64,000 nucleotides of DNA from Membranipora membranacea (taxonomy: Eukaryota > Bryozoa > Gymnolaemata > Cheilostomatida > Membraniporidae). Below, one piece after another: positions 13,075 through 25,169 of the stretch. The DNA is taken from positions 16,863,387 through 16,927,386 of the forward strand of contig OU612069.1 in assembly GCA_914767715.1 (NCBI GenBank). Direction: 5' to 3'. The notes under the pieces were generated by a model. That model did not search any database. It had not been told where the DNA came from and saw only the letters and a list, made by a program, of their open reading frames with translations. The position numbers and the translations under genes are program-made. Positions within the stretch are counted from its first letter, which is position 1. Every line of letters begins with the position of its first letter.

Positions 13075-14219
13075 GCTTTTGCGCTGTCTTGTGCTATCAT
13101 GAATTTGTTTTTTTTGTATGATTTTGAATATATTTTCTAACTAGTTCCTGATGATCACACTTTTGTAAACTTTTTTGTCATGGCAACAAATTCATTGTTA
13201 ATTGTATTGGGAGCAAGTGTTGTTAATTATAGTGTGTAACTAAGAATTTTTAAAATCATCACTGCGAAACAAACGCTGTCATTGACAAATAAGCTGACAG
13301 GTTTGAATCAGCTAAAACTCCCTCAGCCTAAGTATCAGTTGACATTTGAAACATCCCATGTTTGCAGATCTTTTAGTTAGGCACCGCTTAGCACTGTTAC
13401 TTGGTATCCCACACTTGCGTATGTTATGCCTGTTTGTTTGGTTCTGCCTAAATTCCAGTATCCTGTGTCACAAGTCATGGCATTGGCCTGCATGACTGCC
13501 AAGATCTGATTGATGCACAGCTGAGCGCTTCGCAGCATCCTGTGTAACTGTTCATGGCTTAGGTTCCCAAGTGACGTCGTGATGCTGTAGCTACAGGGTA
13601 TTTGGCTGATTTAAACTTGTCGGCATATTTTTCAATGACGACGCTTGTTTCACAGTGATGATGTTAAAAGTTCTTAGTGGCACACTGTTATTTACTCACA
13701 AGCCATGAACTTAATCTGATCTACTTCAATTTATGCATTTGCAGAGTTTTTGGATGTCATAATGGAACTATTCTGTAAGAAATACAATAAAGATACATTT
13801 TCATGTGCACTATCACTGTCGATCTGTTATTAATTTATTTGTACTAAGAACAGCAGAAGTTCACACAAGTGTGAACCATAGCTGAACAAAATGAGTGCAA
13901 TATCAGTATAATGGATGTGTATATTAGCAATGTATTGTGGGTTTTTTATTGACAAGGCCATGGGACAGATCTGCTTGTCTTTATTTGATAAAGCTACTCA
14001 GCATGTTCGTGCTTCACATTGGATCTAACAATCAATTGTTGAGCCATTTAGTTTAACGCTTCCAAGTTCTATGTTGATGAAACTGATAAAGTCTATGTAC
14101 AGTAGTGGAGTTTTATAGTACTCAATCGAAATGAAAACATTTATTTTTTATAACGAAATCTCATGATACTCAAAATGTAACATTACACACAGCTCACTTA
14201 ATATATCTGACAATTTAAG
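13075..14219. other. Spacer between the convergent Harbinger genes
   Basis: AT-rich DNA between the transposase stop and the stop of the opposing Myb-like gene. No coding exon seen. An AATAAA at about 13786 could serve the plus-strand gene. Confidence 0.4.
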
Positions 14220-15437
14220 TTATGATGAGGTAATATGGGTGACCAGTTTGTCGAGCAGGTCTACCTTCCTCTGCTCAAATTCAAGCATTTTTTGCATGTA
14301 TTCAATTTTGGTGTTAACCTCCCTCTCCAGCAGCTCGGTCTTTTTTTCCTCGGAGTTCAGGTTACGACCCTTAGGATGTTCACGTGGCCTTATGCCGGAG
14401 GATGCAGCAGCTGGTCTGTAACAGTAATAATACACTTGATGGAAGGAGTTTAGTCATGATATGGTTGAAATGGCAACACTGACTCTGTTGAATATTGCAG
14501 GGTTGGTTTTTGAGAAACAGCGTTTCAACAGCATGACATGATATTACCAAGGAGGCAGCAATAGTGTATGTGCAGGAAGTTAAGGTATTGCGACAATATA
14601 TTGTACATTATGAACTGGGTGTGCTGATGATTGGACATCATAATATGAAAACAGCTTAGTGAGAGCTTGATTCCATTCCAGGAAGAATACTGTGGTCGAT
14701 TGATACTGAAGAGGGATGTAGGGTTTGAATTTATCGCTTCTTCATTGCGGCATTTGGCTGCTCCGGTCCAGATTTCAACGAAGATTGATGATGGTAGAGA
14801 TATGGATTAAAAAAATTATCGTCTTGGCCTAAGGTAGACAAAATACTCACTCTCCTCCTGCATCAGCATTGACATTCATTTCTGGCCCCTCACCCTCTGC
14901 TTTCCTCACAGCATTGTCAAAAGTCTCTCCATATTTAAATTTCCTTCTGTTGCGACCTGTAAAATTTAAACGCCTACTCTAGTTATTTGTAAACATATTT
15001 TGAAAATGACAGCGAAATAAATAAAGGGAAAGATATGAATATGCAACATGGAGGTATTACCAGCTAGCAGGATCCCTTAATTCCTAATGTGATTTGTTAG
15101 ATATGATTAGGATCAATCAAAGTGTTAGCAAGCAACTCATTTTGCTCGTATATAATAATTTTCCTATCTCAACAGGTGCTCCTTGATTCTATCACCTCAG
15201 TCTGCCATGACGACCAACCATATTTGTTGTAACTGCTCTCGTTCTTACATTCCTGCAACCACAGTGGGTTACAAACGCAAGAGATGAACAACTCTTACCA
15301 GATTTTGAGTTCCAATCTTCAATTTCTTGGTATGTTTTGAGCAAATTTTGATACTTTCTTCTTATATCTTTACCACGTCCCCTGATCATTGCGGGAAATC
15401 CCTCTGCTACCAACTTATCCTCGATTGTCTCCCATAG
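14220..15437 (-). CDS. Harbinger accessory Myb/SANT-like DNA-binding protein (3 exons seen, 5' partial)
   Basis: Exons on the minus strand at 15437–15299, 14956–14851 and 14415–14220 splice in frame. The first reads LWETIEDKLVAEGFP then IRRKYQNLLKTYQEIEDW, the trihelix-like end of Myb/SANT domains that PIF/Harbinger elements use to bind their termini and import transposase. The second gives a basic NRRKFKYGETF then an acidic linker. The third gives a charged coiled-coil-like helix (EEKKTELLEREVNTKIEYMQ) and ends THITSS. An upstream exon with the N-terminal helix must exist, because the first seen exon opens after an acceptor, but I could not place it. The reading frames seen are clean, unlike the transposase's. 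Confidence 0.75.
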
Positions 15438-16290
15438 CTGTTGTAAAAGAACGACATTAAAGTGCCTCGACCGGTATATAAGGGCCAGTCAATGTAAAGC
15501 GATCACCCAGCCATATCAAATTCAAATGGGGTTAGCAGCATTCAAATTCCTCCTGCTTTTTCGGAATTAAGAGGAGAAGCAGTGAATTATTTTTAATGGG
15601 AATCAGACTAGCTGATGCGGAATTGTGTGATACACATGCCCAATAAATTTTCATTCCAATAATGGCATTGGAAAGTGGTGAAAATATGACTGATGTCATA
15701 CGAAATTGCCCAGTTCCGATGATTTCAAATCATCCGCTTCAAAATATACGAGCTCTTATTGGTCAATTTTGACGTTATGATTTATGGTTTTAGAGGTTGC
15801 CTAGATACCGTTGTCAAGATTGAAATTGACCGTTGTAATTAAACCCTATAATCCCAAGTGTGATGAGCCAACACAACAATAGCTATATCATAGCTTCTAT
15901 TCAACGTTATTTATGAGTGTCTGCGAATCACAATTTCTTATATAACACACTTGACCACTTGAGAATGCAACGTGGACTGGCTGTTAGAGGCGGAGACCAA
16001 GGCCATTCTCCGCCTCTAATTACATTGATCAGCCAATGGTCTTGCCTGTCACTTCACATGATTAATCCCCGTGCACCCCCTTCGATTCCTACCTCTTTAA
16101 TACCAACTTATCCGGAGTATGATCAGTTGGCAAGTGAAACAGGTTCCACCCATTTCATCATTTTGTTGTTATATAGGGAAAAAAGTTGCGTAGCTCATAA
16201 ATGGTTCGTTAGTCAAATCTACATCAACAGCATAAGCTGTTTCACTTTAATGGATTTATGTGATGATACCTTCTACTTCTCTGAGAACTA
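15438..16290. other. Flank of the Harbinger Myb gene, with a 13-bp inverted repeat
   Basis: Likely contains the Myb gene's promoter and missing first exon. A CCAAT motif on the minus strand (TATTGGTC on plus, about 15757) mirrors one upstream of the transposase (about 8680). TTAGAGGCGGAGA (15984–15996) pairs perfectly with 16007–16019. I found no convincing element termini. Confidence 0.4.
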
Positions 16291-16500
16291 TTGGCTAAGA
16301 TCAAAGTGTCACTGCCAATGGCCGATTAGTGCCAGTTCAGTTTTGGCAGCTTGCTGCGCACTTATGATTAGGAGGTCCTCTATGGCCTCACCTCTAGGAT
16401 GCATTCTAGTTTTCTAGAATGTATCACATTCTCAGTATGAGGATTAGGGCACCTTGCGTCCCTCTTTAGGGGCAGCCCAATCTTCTGTTTCTTAGCAAAC
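16291..16500. repeat. Dispersed repeat, copy 1
   Basis: About 210 bp aligning well with 49297–49510: AAGATCAAAGTGT, GGCCGATTAGTGCC, GGCAGCTTGCTGC, GGCCTCACCTCTAGGATGCA and CTTGCGTCCCT in the same order. No tRNA-like boxes found, so the class is unknown. Confidence 0.85.
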
Positions 16501-16526
16501 AGCAATTACTCAACAAGGAAAATTAT

Positions 16527-16558
16527 AGCCTGTCTTGACATTTTTGTCAAGACAGGCT
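16527..16558. repeat. Perfect 14-bp hairpin
   Basis: AGCCTGTCTTGACA, a TTTT loop, then the exact reverse complement. One arm (AGCCTGTCTTGACA) also follows the related dispersed repeat at about 49565, suggesting an element terminus. Confidence 0.8.
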
Positions 16559-16669
16559 CAGAAACTTCAGGCATATTTATTGGCACACCAAAGATATCCA
16601 TAGCTGAAAACAAACAAATGTTTGAGCTGCAAAATAAATACCTTATCCTTTTGTGATGCGGATTTACAC

Positions 16670-16745
16670 AGAGTCCACTGTCTCATGTTCATCACCATCA
16701 CGGTGATGAGTACCTCTATCCTCTCTTTTGTGTACGGTATACATG
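16670..16745 (-). CDS. Candidate last exon of the ERCC6L-type repeat gene
   Basis: After acceptor TCATTACAG the sequence is open. One frame reads MYTVHKRED and ends DEHETVDSV with a stop, matching the acidic style of the gene. That frame does not match the phase left by the previous exon. The matching phase reads on through VLITVMVMNMRQW. The true 3' end is unresolved. Confidence 0.4.
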
Positions 16746-16892
16746 CTGTAATGACAGAACAGAATGTGATACGCTAAGGAACGGGATATAAAAACATGTC
16801 AGTACAAGTTTTGATATCTTTGAGGTGTGCAGATGCTGGGCAAATTAACGACATGGAAAAATAAACTGTACTGTCACGTTAAATAATTGTAC

Positions 16893-19800
16893 CTGTGCCT
16901 TCCCCTTCGTAAAGTTCTTGGCGCACTTCTTCATTGTCTGACTCCGATCTTACGCTGACAGACACGTTTACTGGTGACTGGAGGAAAGACTCCCTCCCAT
17001 CGAACATACCTCTATGCTGTGGAGTGAACTGCAATGGAGTGAGAGATTAGATTAAGTTGAATACTTGCAGGCGCATGTCTCAGCCTGTGAACACATATAC
17101 TGGGGTACAATGGTAAAATAATTTAGATATAGCAGGGATGCAGTTCTATCCGACAGATAAACTATGCAAGAGAACCAGGACTGTTCTATTTTTCAACAAT
17201 TGAGTGATGAATATTACAAACATTGACATATTTGAGAATACTTACACATTTAGGAGTTGTAGGAGTTGAAACTGTGAATCTATGTGACGGGGATGGCGTC
17301 TTCATGAGCTAAAATACAAAATACATGATAATCGAAATTGAAATTAACTCTCATTATTATCATCTGTGAGCAGAGAAAAGAAAAATCAATAGTATGAATT
17401 AACACTGATATTCAGGGTGCTCAAGATTTGATGGTCTAGCATGGGAGGGTGAATACTAAGAAATAGATTCACCGAGGGGGTTGGAACAATCAAACTCCCT
17501 AATGGAAACAAACTATTTATATATCAGTAATTTGAAACTAGAATCAGGTTGACTGATTTGACCTATTAAAATTTCCAGTATACGGGTGCGTTACAATGTC
17601 ATTTGGCTTACATACACGGACAGTTAAGAGTTTAGAGTTTTTGTATTTACCATCAAAGTACTACTAATGTATAAGCGATAGCATCTTGGGAATTCTGGTG
17701 TGGCGGATAAATTATTTACTTGAGGCGACCAAGACAGCATACTCACATGTTACAGGTGGAGCACTTTCACCCTCCGACTTCATTTCAATCTGCTGTGAAC
17801 CATGACTAGATTCCTCGGTATTTGCCTCCCCTGCTTGCTGTTTCTTTTTCTGCTGCTCTATATACAGCTGTATTCTGTCCATTTTTCTTTTCAGTTTATC
17901 GTTAGGTTTGACTCCATATGCATCCTCGTACAGACTCAAAGCCTCCTGTAAAAGATTATTTAGAGATACAAACCTGTTTACACATATTGATATTGCAGTA
18001 ATTCCGTTTGATCTACAAATCAGGGTAATTTTTAATTGAAGAGGCCTTAGATGAGATTTTTAACTAAAATATACAAGATGTGGTAACAGATTTTGGAGAA
18101 AAAACAAAGAGTACAGCAATGATAATGCAGAGTGATGAATACCGCCATTCAATTCCTTGATAAATGTCGATTTCGAGTTTGAATCAATCAACATAGGAAG
18201 GAACATGAGAATTGATAGCAACTAGGAGGAAACTTTGGAGTCGTTCTCCCATTTTCAAAGTAGTCCAATGAGAAGATAACTCGCATTTTCAAACATATAC
18301 GCAGTGAATTTTGGGAGATATTCCAACTCCTGCATCCAGGAATGGTGGGTCTTGCTCTTATGGTGTCCACATGACTGTTATAGATGAAAGATTGTGAAAG
18401 ATAACTGTGAAATCTTGATATTTTCTTTCAAAAGCCAGCCCAATTGTATTGAGTAACCTACCTGTAATTTTTCCTGCTCAATCAGTTTTTTCCCTCTACT
18501 GACAAGTTCGTTATAGTGAGCCTCTATAGCTGAGTCGTCTGGACTGTTTTGTTCTTCAGGAGGCGGGGGTGTGCTTTCTCTCTCTACTGTGACAGCTGTA
18601 GGACTTGCTGGGGGCTGAAGCTCATTGACATATGTCTTCAAGAATCAAGCAAATTGTAACATCAGTCATTATGTAAATTGAAAGTTATTTGCATTTATCA
18701 AGCTAACTTTTTATTAAAAAAGCCTGGGACCAGCCAAGAAAATTGTCACCGTGTTTAAAGACGGCTTGAACTAGACAACCTTTCACAAGTGTATATGAGT
18801 ATCATCTTGCCAACGTGATGGCACTGAATGGCTGGCATGAGTGACCGACCCAACAGCTTATAAGCGTAGAGACAATACATCGGCTAATTATCATAAAAAC
18901 AATTAACAACTACAAATTTAGATGAACTTTGCTCAAGTTTGCATGCGATCCAGCTGGTCTCATCCACTGAGGAGGTTATCATTGGAGGGGGAGCAACTCT
19001 GCATGCAGGCAAACTAGATGATGCAAAGAATTAACAATTACAATATGAGAGATAGAGCAAAGCAAACCTTGATTTTGGTGATTTTCTCTTTTAGTTTATC
19101 TGATGGATGAAGGAGACAGGCCTGCTCATACATAGACAGCGCCTCAGCAAACTCTCCGTTCCTCACCAAACCTGCAATAAAGGGTAAAATATCATCTTGA
19201 CTAAGCATTTGATAGCACCAAAAATATAAACTTGTCCAGGTGGTGTAAGCCTTACTCGCATTACTTACGGTGCACTTGACTGCATTTACATGAAAGAAAT
19301 TCCATACATAGACGCACATTGTTGAATAATACTCATATAATATGACCATGATATAGGAGAAAGGGCGGCGAGCAATATCATCACACAAAAACATTTCAGT
19401 AGGAGATAAACGGCAAGTCAAACTGAACACCTATAAGAAAGTTGGTGTTTAGAGTGAGTAGATTGGTAGTAACTTTATAAGGTAAACTCACTCTTTGCTT
19501 GTGAGAGAAGACTGTTGTAGATAGCGATATCCTCCTCTGACAGGTTAGCCTGAGCACCAGGAGTGGACACACTGTTATACCTGTTACTGCTGGGCGTCTG
19601 CGCCACCCCCATACCGTTATCTGTGGGTGGCTGTTCTTGTGGAGGACTAGGCTGTTCTGAGTCTTCACTTAATTCGGGCTCATCATATGACATGCTAGAA
19701 TAGTGGAATTGTTTGCAATGTGATTAAGTTTTGGCATCATCTAAAGACTCTCCATCAAACGATGAACTGTGAAAGCCTAATTACAGCCAAGTGCCAACCA

Positions 19801-22800
19801 CTCTACAAACTAGTATTAATTTGGACTTGCAATGAGATGGTATAAACAAGTCACATGTACTGCCAAAATAACAAGTAATGGTCAGTAACTGGTGACATAG
19901 TCTTTAAGATCATTATTCCAATTTGGAGTGATAGTCTGTCGTAGTAGTTCAGACGATTATGTTCAACATTAAACATTAACCCAATGCGTGATATCGTTGA
20001 GTGTCCAATTTAAACTTCGGCCATGAGGTATATTTAACCGCCAGCAAAGGCAATATCTCATATTCAAATAATATACAATTCTAACTTCCACAGTATGTAG
20101 AGGACTTAGAGCGGGCCGATCCCAAAGGAATCCAGCACAAAATTATTCCTAGTATTGGCTCCTACCATAGAGTTATCATACACTATTATATAATAGCCCT
20201 ATGGCTCCGACCAATTTTAGAATATTAAACTCGATTCTGAACTCTGTATAAATACCTTTCTGTTTCCACATTAGGCGACGGACCTGTCTCCATTTCTTTG
20301 TCTTCTTGTTGTTGTGGGTCATCAGTCTCTATGGTCTCGGGGGATGCTGTGTCTGCAGCAGGACTATTTGTATCATCTGGTAGAGGGATTCCCTTATCTG
20401 TTAGGAAATTCTGTAATAGAAAAGCTGTTATGAGATGGAAACAAGGTGGGGTATAAGCACACACTGACATCCAGAATATGCTATTTGATGTAGAGTAGAT
20501 GTAGAGTAGATGTAGAGTAGATGTAGAGTAGATGTAGAGTAGATGTAGAGTAGATGTAGAGTAGATGTAGAGTAGATATAGAGTAGATGTAGAGTACCTA
20601 ACGTGCTTCAACCACTAAATTTTTGAGTCACATGGATTCACGCTCTATCGTTCAGAGACATACATATGCGAGTAATAGTTGACTCAGTGGTTAAACTATT
20701 GAAGTTGAGTTTTCTCTACTTTTTGAGGTGAGTAAGCCTCTAAAACCCTCTTTCTGTGCCTATTATCCCTCTGCACACGTGCAATGAGAGCCTGGAACAG
20801 ACAGAGCCTGCAAAAAGTCTCTCGCCTGTGACGATTTCACCAACCAATATGACAATTGGATCATGGATGGGATAGTTCAGGATCAACAGTGCAAAGTTGT
20901 GTATTGATTAGCAGAATTGGACATTAGGAGTATTAGTATTGAAGATATCAAAATAATTGATCGATTAGATATCATGGGCCAACTGCCATTGCCATAAGCA
21001 GGTATTTCACTGCTTGTAAGTTTTCATAGTTTTACAGTTGGATATACATATATTGTTTATCATCCCCTATACGTTAAGAGATACTTAAGAGAAAAATCAA
21101 CCAGACAGTGAGGGATACTCGATTAGCTGTGTTACAAACCTTGAATCTATCGATTCTTCTCTCCAGTTTCTCACTAGGCTCCAGTTTATTTGCCTTCTGA
21201 TAACATCTTAGTGCTAGCAGCACATTGTCATTACCGACAAACTCTTTAGCTGCCTTTAGAAGTGAGGCTAAATCCTCGGGTAAATCGTCTGCTGGTGTTT
21301 CATCTACAATATCGAGTGAAAATAAAAAATTAATTGAAGTAGTCATAGCTGTAGGCAGCAAGCTAGATAGGCTAAGATATTATTTGCGCTAGAGAAAGTG
21401 GGCGATTTATCATCAGATAAAAGCTGTGACGACTATTTAGCATTTCGCATTGGGTCCTGTAATGTCAAGGTTATGCAACCATTATCTTTGATGGGTACAG
21501 AGATATAATACTCACAGACATAAAAGGGCACACATATGCAACACAGTCATTGAAATGGAGAAAGTCATCCTCTCTTGAGCGCAGGTACTGCGACCCGCAG
21601 TTCTCACACCCGTCCCAATACTCATTTATCTAAGAGGCAGTGGGGGACCTTTGATTGTATGTGAGATGTCCGACACACAGAAGAGATTTGGTATTATTCA
21701 TCTTGTTCCTCAAGGACATGGCTATAATGAATGGTGCGCAATAACCAGGTCAGGTTATTGCTGGAGAGTGGAACCAGGAAACCCGACCTCAAAGATCGAA
21801 TTTTTATACCCTCAACCAATAACCACTCCTGACTCACATATACACCGACATATGTACCTACAGTAAATAGGAAAACATCTAGAGATAAATGGGTAGGAAT
21901 GAGACACTACACTACAATCTCACCTGCATCATGCTCTGCTCCATCAGGCTCAGTATTTGTCTCTTCAGCGCCATGGTCTGTTGGGGTTGTATTCTCCTTG
22001 TCCGCATCATCTGTGTCTATTTCAGCCACCTACAAATCAAGTAAAACAAATCAAGTGATACTGTAAGAGAGTTATTTGACACGGAATCTGACAATTATCT
22101 TGTGCTGACTACCGCTTGTGTACCCTAGAGAAGTAAATTTTAGCTAGAGATAAGTTTAGCTTGTTAGGGGGTGACTCTATGTAAGCTAGCACTGAATTTG
22201 GCTAGTTGAGGACAAAGTCTATGTGAAGTAAAGAGAGTCAGTAAATGTTACTAAATCTCCTTCCTCCTACCTTAGCTAGCTAAAGTTTATGCTAGCTGAC
22301 ATAAATATCGCCACTCAGGTAGCTAATATTTACTCCTCCATGACTAAAACAAAACGTCTTGTACTAACCTTCATTTCTGCTTGTTCTGATTGCCATGACT
22401 CTAGCCCTGGTGACCGCCTCTTCTCCTCATGTTTGATTGGGGTGTGAGGGCTGGGCCTCTTATTATCAGATCCTGTACTCAGTACTGTCAGTGTGGAACT
22501 CGAGCTAGTGTCCACTGTTAGGTTATCATCTGTTGATAAGTTCAGAGCCCTCTAAAACGAAGAAAGAGGATGTGTAATAAAACTACTTGTATGGCCACCC
22601 AATGACAGCCTCATCAAGTAGTCACAGCCTTTCTGGAAATTGTTTTGAAAATACGGATATGTTAGAAAACATTTTCACATAGACAATACAAATTCTTTTG
22701 CTCTGTTAACACATAGATGTTCAGTGATAATGAAGGAGGAGCAACTACGGGGATCAGTTAAAATTGCAAGGTCTAATCTTTTACCGCATCCAAAAGAATA

Positions 22801-24080
22801 GACGAGAAATAGTGGTTCTCTAAGGGCAAGGTTGCAATGTATGCATCAATTTTCTGTTTGTTTGTAAGCAGGTTGAGCACACATGGGGCCCAGCAAATCG
22901 ACAAGTTAGTGGATTTCAGCACTTCAACCATCTGAGGCACCTCTTACTCCTACGGGGAGACAACATTAGGACCTTCAAATGTAGCCAATGTGTTGGCCCT
23001 GGTCTGTTTGGCTGGGAGCTAATGCCATGTCAATGCAAGTACCTATTGAGATGAAGTGAAAGTGAACGGGAATTACTTTCTTATTCACAATAGATACAGG
23101 TACATCCAGGAAAGCACCTTCCGACCCAACGTTGACTCACTGCCTCTTGCCACTCAATCAGAGTCAACGCATTGCCTAGCTCAAATGCAGCTTCAAGGAG
23201 AAATGTTAGCGACCATGTGTTAATATATCTCACCACCACAATTATCGACCTACAACATGGCCTGCATCCTACTCACACTGACATCAAGACTAAACTATTA
23301 TCATGTATATCTCTGATTGTTAAAGTCAACTTAGTACGAAAACCTTAGATGTACCCGCCCCCTACTAATAATATTAAACTCGGGATGTCACACCAAATTC
23401 CTTGTGATGATACCAATGCTGAGTGAATTAGTTCACTCTCTATTGATCAGAGATATGCATGCAATAGTATATCAGGTCATCAGTGTGCTATATACTCACC
23501 AAGAGTTTGGAGATTCTGTTGTCTAGCTTTTCACTAGGGTAAATCTTACGAGCTCTCTGATATAAGAGTAGAGCCTCCTGTTGTTCTCCTTGATTTAACC
23601 GTTTCTTAGCTGTGAGAACACACTTGTTAAACTCTTTCATCTCCGCCTCAGAGATGGCTGAGCCGGCACCTGAACAATAAAAATAGGGATAATCGTGAGT
23701 GGGAAGAACCAATTACTAACCCACAAACAGGCAGGCTAGGTTTCACACAAATTCAAATCTAAGTAAAAGCAAACCTCCCAAATACGTATTAGCTAATCAT
23801 GAGATCTTGGTAAAATTTCGAAAGTTTCAAAAACCATTACTATCCTATGTTATAAACTCTAGACACTAGACAAGGTGGCAATGCTCCAATAATATATACA
23901 AAGGGGGTTTCGCAGAATAACAAAGCCGTGACACTACCTGGGGTTATCATGATAACTTTCACCTGCAAAATCCAAAACAGACGACGGAGAAAAGAGAAAA
24001 ATGCAAAACTTGAGCACCTACTAGATTGATGAAGCAAAGGTAATAAAAAACTTACCATCAGATCGAGTGCTGGAAGGCAT
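16893..24080 (-). CDS. Multi-module ERCC6L/PICH-type TPR protein without helicase
   Basis: Minus-strand exons: 24080–24056 (MPSSTRSD), 23669–23500, 22551–22369, 22029–21924, 21303–21140, 20410–20256, 19694–19492, 19171–19078, 18635–18462, 17945–about 17747, 17308–17246 and 17028–16893, plus a last exon near 16745–16670. Exons 1–10 join in frame with consensus splice sites. Four modules share the N-terminal ERCC6L signature (EAL..Y..A....P.EKL..RI.k): EALLLYQRARKIYPSEKLDN, LALRCYQKANKLEPSEKLER, EALSMYEQACLLHPSDKLKE and EALSLYEDAYGVKPNDKLKR. Acidic, Ser/Pro-rich linkers separate them. ERCC6L has one such module before a SNF2 translocase; here none follows, only a low-complexity tail (TPSPSHRFTVSTPTTPKC). 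The modules probably bind protein partners, in the nucleus by analogy. The exon 10 donor is uncertain: the strong GTGAGT gives the wrong phase for exon 11, while an upstream GTAACA keeps frame. Frames are free of stops, so the gene looks functional. Confidence 0.8.
20487..20596. repeat. 11-bp minisatellite, about 10 units
   Basis: Unit GTAGAGTAGAT repeated head to tail in intron 5 of the ERCC6L-type gene. Confidence 0.95.
21622..21836 (-). repeat. tRNA-derived SINE, degenerate copy
   Basis: Aligns with 53893–54114. On the minus strand it starts GAGTCAGGAGTGGTTATTGG, with the B-box region eroded. Shared blocks include AAGAGGCAG.GGGG, CAAGGAC and ATGG.GCGC. It sits in an intron of the ERCC6L-type gene. 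Confidence 0.75.
22982..23180. mobile_element. MITE with 7-bp TSD, copy 1
   Basis: Starts TAGCCAATGTGTTGGC and ends with a degenerate inverse (CAACGCATTGCCTAGC). It is flanked by TCAAATG at 22975–22981 and 23181–23187. Non-autonomous, no coding, in an intron of the ERCC6L-type gene. Confidence 0.8.
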
Positions 24081-24387
24081 CTTGTGTAATTGGTATGTGA
24101 AGCTTATGCCATTCTCTGAGCAATAAGGTCTACGGATTACTCAAGCACGCCACCTTAAAGAGAAACGAAAATACATATTATATGTTTATATCAAACACTG
24201 CAGCCCTCAAAAGGTCAAAGTAAGACATGTGTAACATAGCAAGTTTTAAATAAGGCAACATAATGAGGTCGATTGACTGTGCTGGAGACATCATATTGGT
24301 GCTGAAGAAGAAGCAAGAGCAGCTATTTTATATTTGCAGCTGCGATGGGTAATACTGGTTATATATATAACAAGATTTTTCTCTATC

Positions 24388-24424
24388 CACCCACCAACCA
24401 GAGCCAACACATGGCTAATCAGTA
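24388..24424. repeat. Terminal fragment of the same MITE family
   Basis: CAGAGCCAACACATGGCTAA is a single end matching the termini at 22982 and 35035. Confidence 0.5.
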
Positions 24425-24432
24425 TTCAGAAT

Positions 24433-24487
24433 CATGGGCCCCTGGGACATTGGCAAAGTAAAGACATGTAAGTCCCAGGGGCCCATG
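24433..24487. repeat. Perfect 16-bp inverted repeat
   Basis: CATGGGCCCCTGGGAC at 24433–24448 and its exact reverse complement at 24472–24487, separated by 23 bp. It is GC-rich in an AT-rich neighbourhood. It lies about 350 bp upstream of the ERCC6L-type start codon. Confidence 0.9.
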
Positions 24488-25095
24488 TTCAGAGAGAATG
24501 TAAATAATAATAAAATTTTACGTAATAATGACTAAGTCTAATGGATTGGAGAGATTTGATTGAAAAGATACCGTGATAACCCCACTCCAAAATAAAGCTT
24601 TGGTTGCATAAATGAGGGAGTGCATAGTTAATCACCTATGTGAGATCTAATGGTTATAGGCACACTACATAATCAACTGGGGGATGAAACTTGCCTTGTA
24701 GGCCTAGAATATCCACACATTACAAATTCAACACTTCCCGCCAGATTTTCTAAAAATGATGAAACTTGGTTCACGAAACCAAGAAAAAACAAAGAGGTGT
24801 TCTTAATATTTGATGACTCTTGGATATGTTTGGTAGAGGTCATTTTCAAAATGAAACTGCACTGCCAATGATGAATGCCCAACTAATTTCATCATCACTT
24901 GCTTCACACTTAGTACTTCAGGTTGCAATTATCCTTCTCATCTGGAATGTTGCACCAGTTTATTCGTCTCCTGCTCCCTCCATCTTGACCGATCTTTCGC
25001 CATCTCTGCAGCTTCACTCCAGGTGTCTTGGGACATGTTTGAACAATGAACTAGTTCATTGGTTTGAAGATGGCAGACTCCAGTCCAAGACATAG
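24488..25095. other. No gene recognised
   Basis: Only short overlapping frames on both strands, without domain signatures. Confidence 0.4.
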
Positions 25096-25164
25096 CACAG
25101 ACAGCAGGTCGCTGACAGTTGATTTGATCTCATCAAATCAGCTGTCAGTGACCTGCTGTCTGTG
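25096..25164. repeat. Near-perfect 33-bp hairpin with 3-nt loop
   Basis: Arms 25096–25128 and 25132–25164 (CACAGACAGCAGGTC... against ...GACCTGCTGTCTGTG) pair with few mismatches around a CTC loop. A second small palindrome (AGGCCC/GGGCCT) follows at about 25170. Confidence 0.9.
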
Positions 25165-25169
25165 GACAT

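Noticed and set aside
8680-15760. GACCAATAA motifs flanking both Harbinger genes as inverted termini
   Set aside because: Only about ten bases match; CCAAT-type promoter motifs or chance are more likely.
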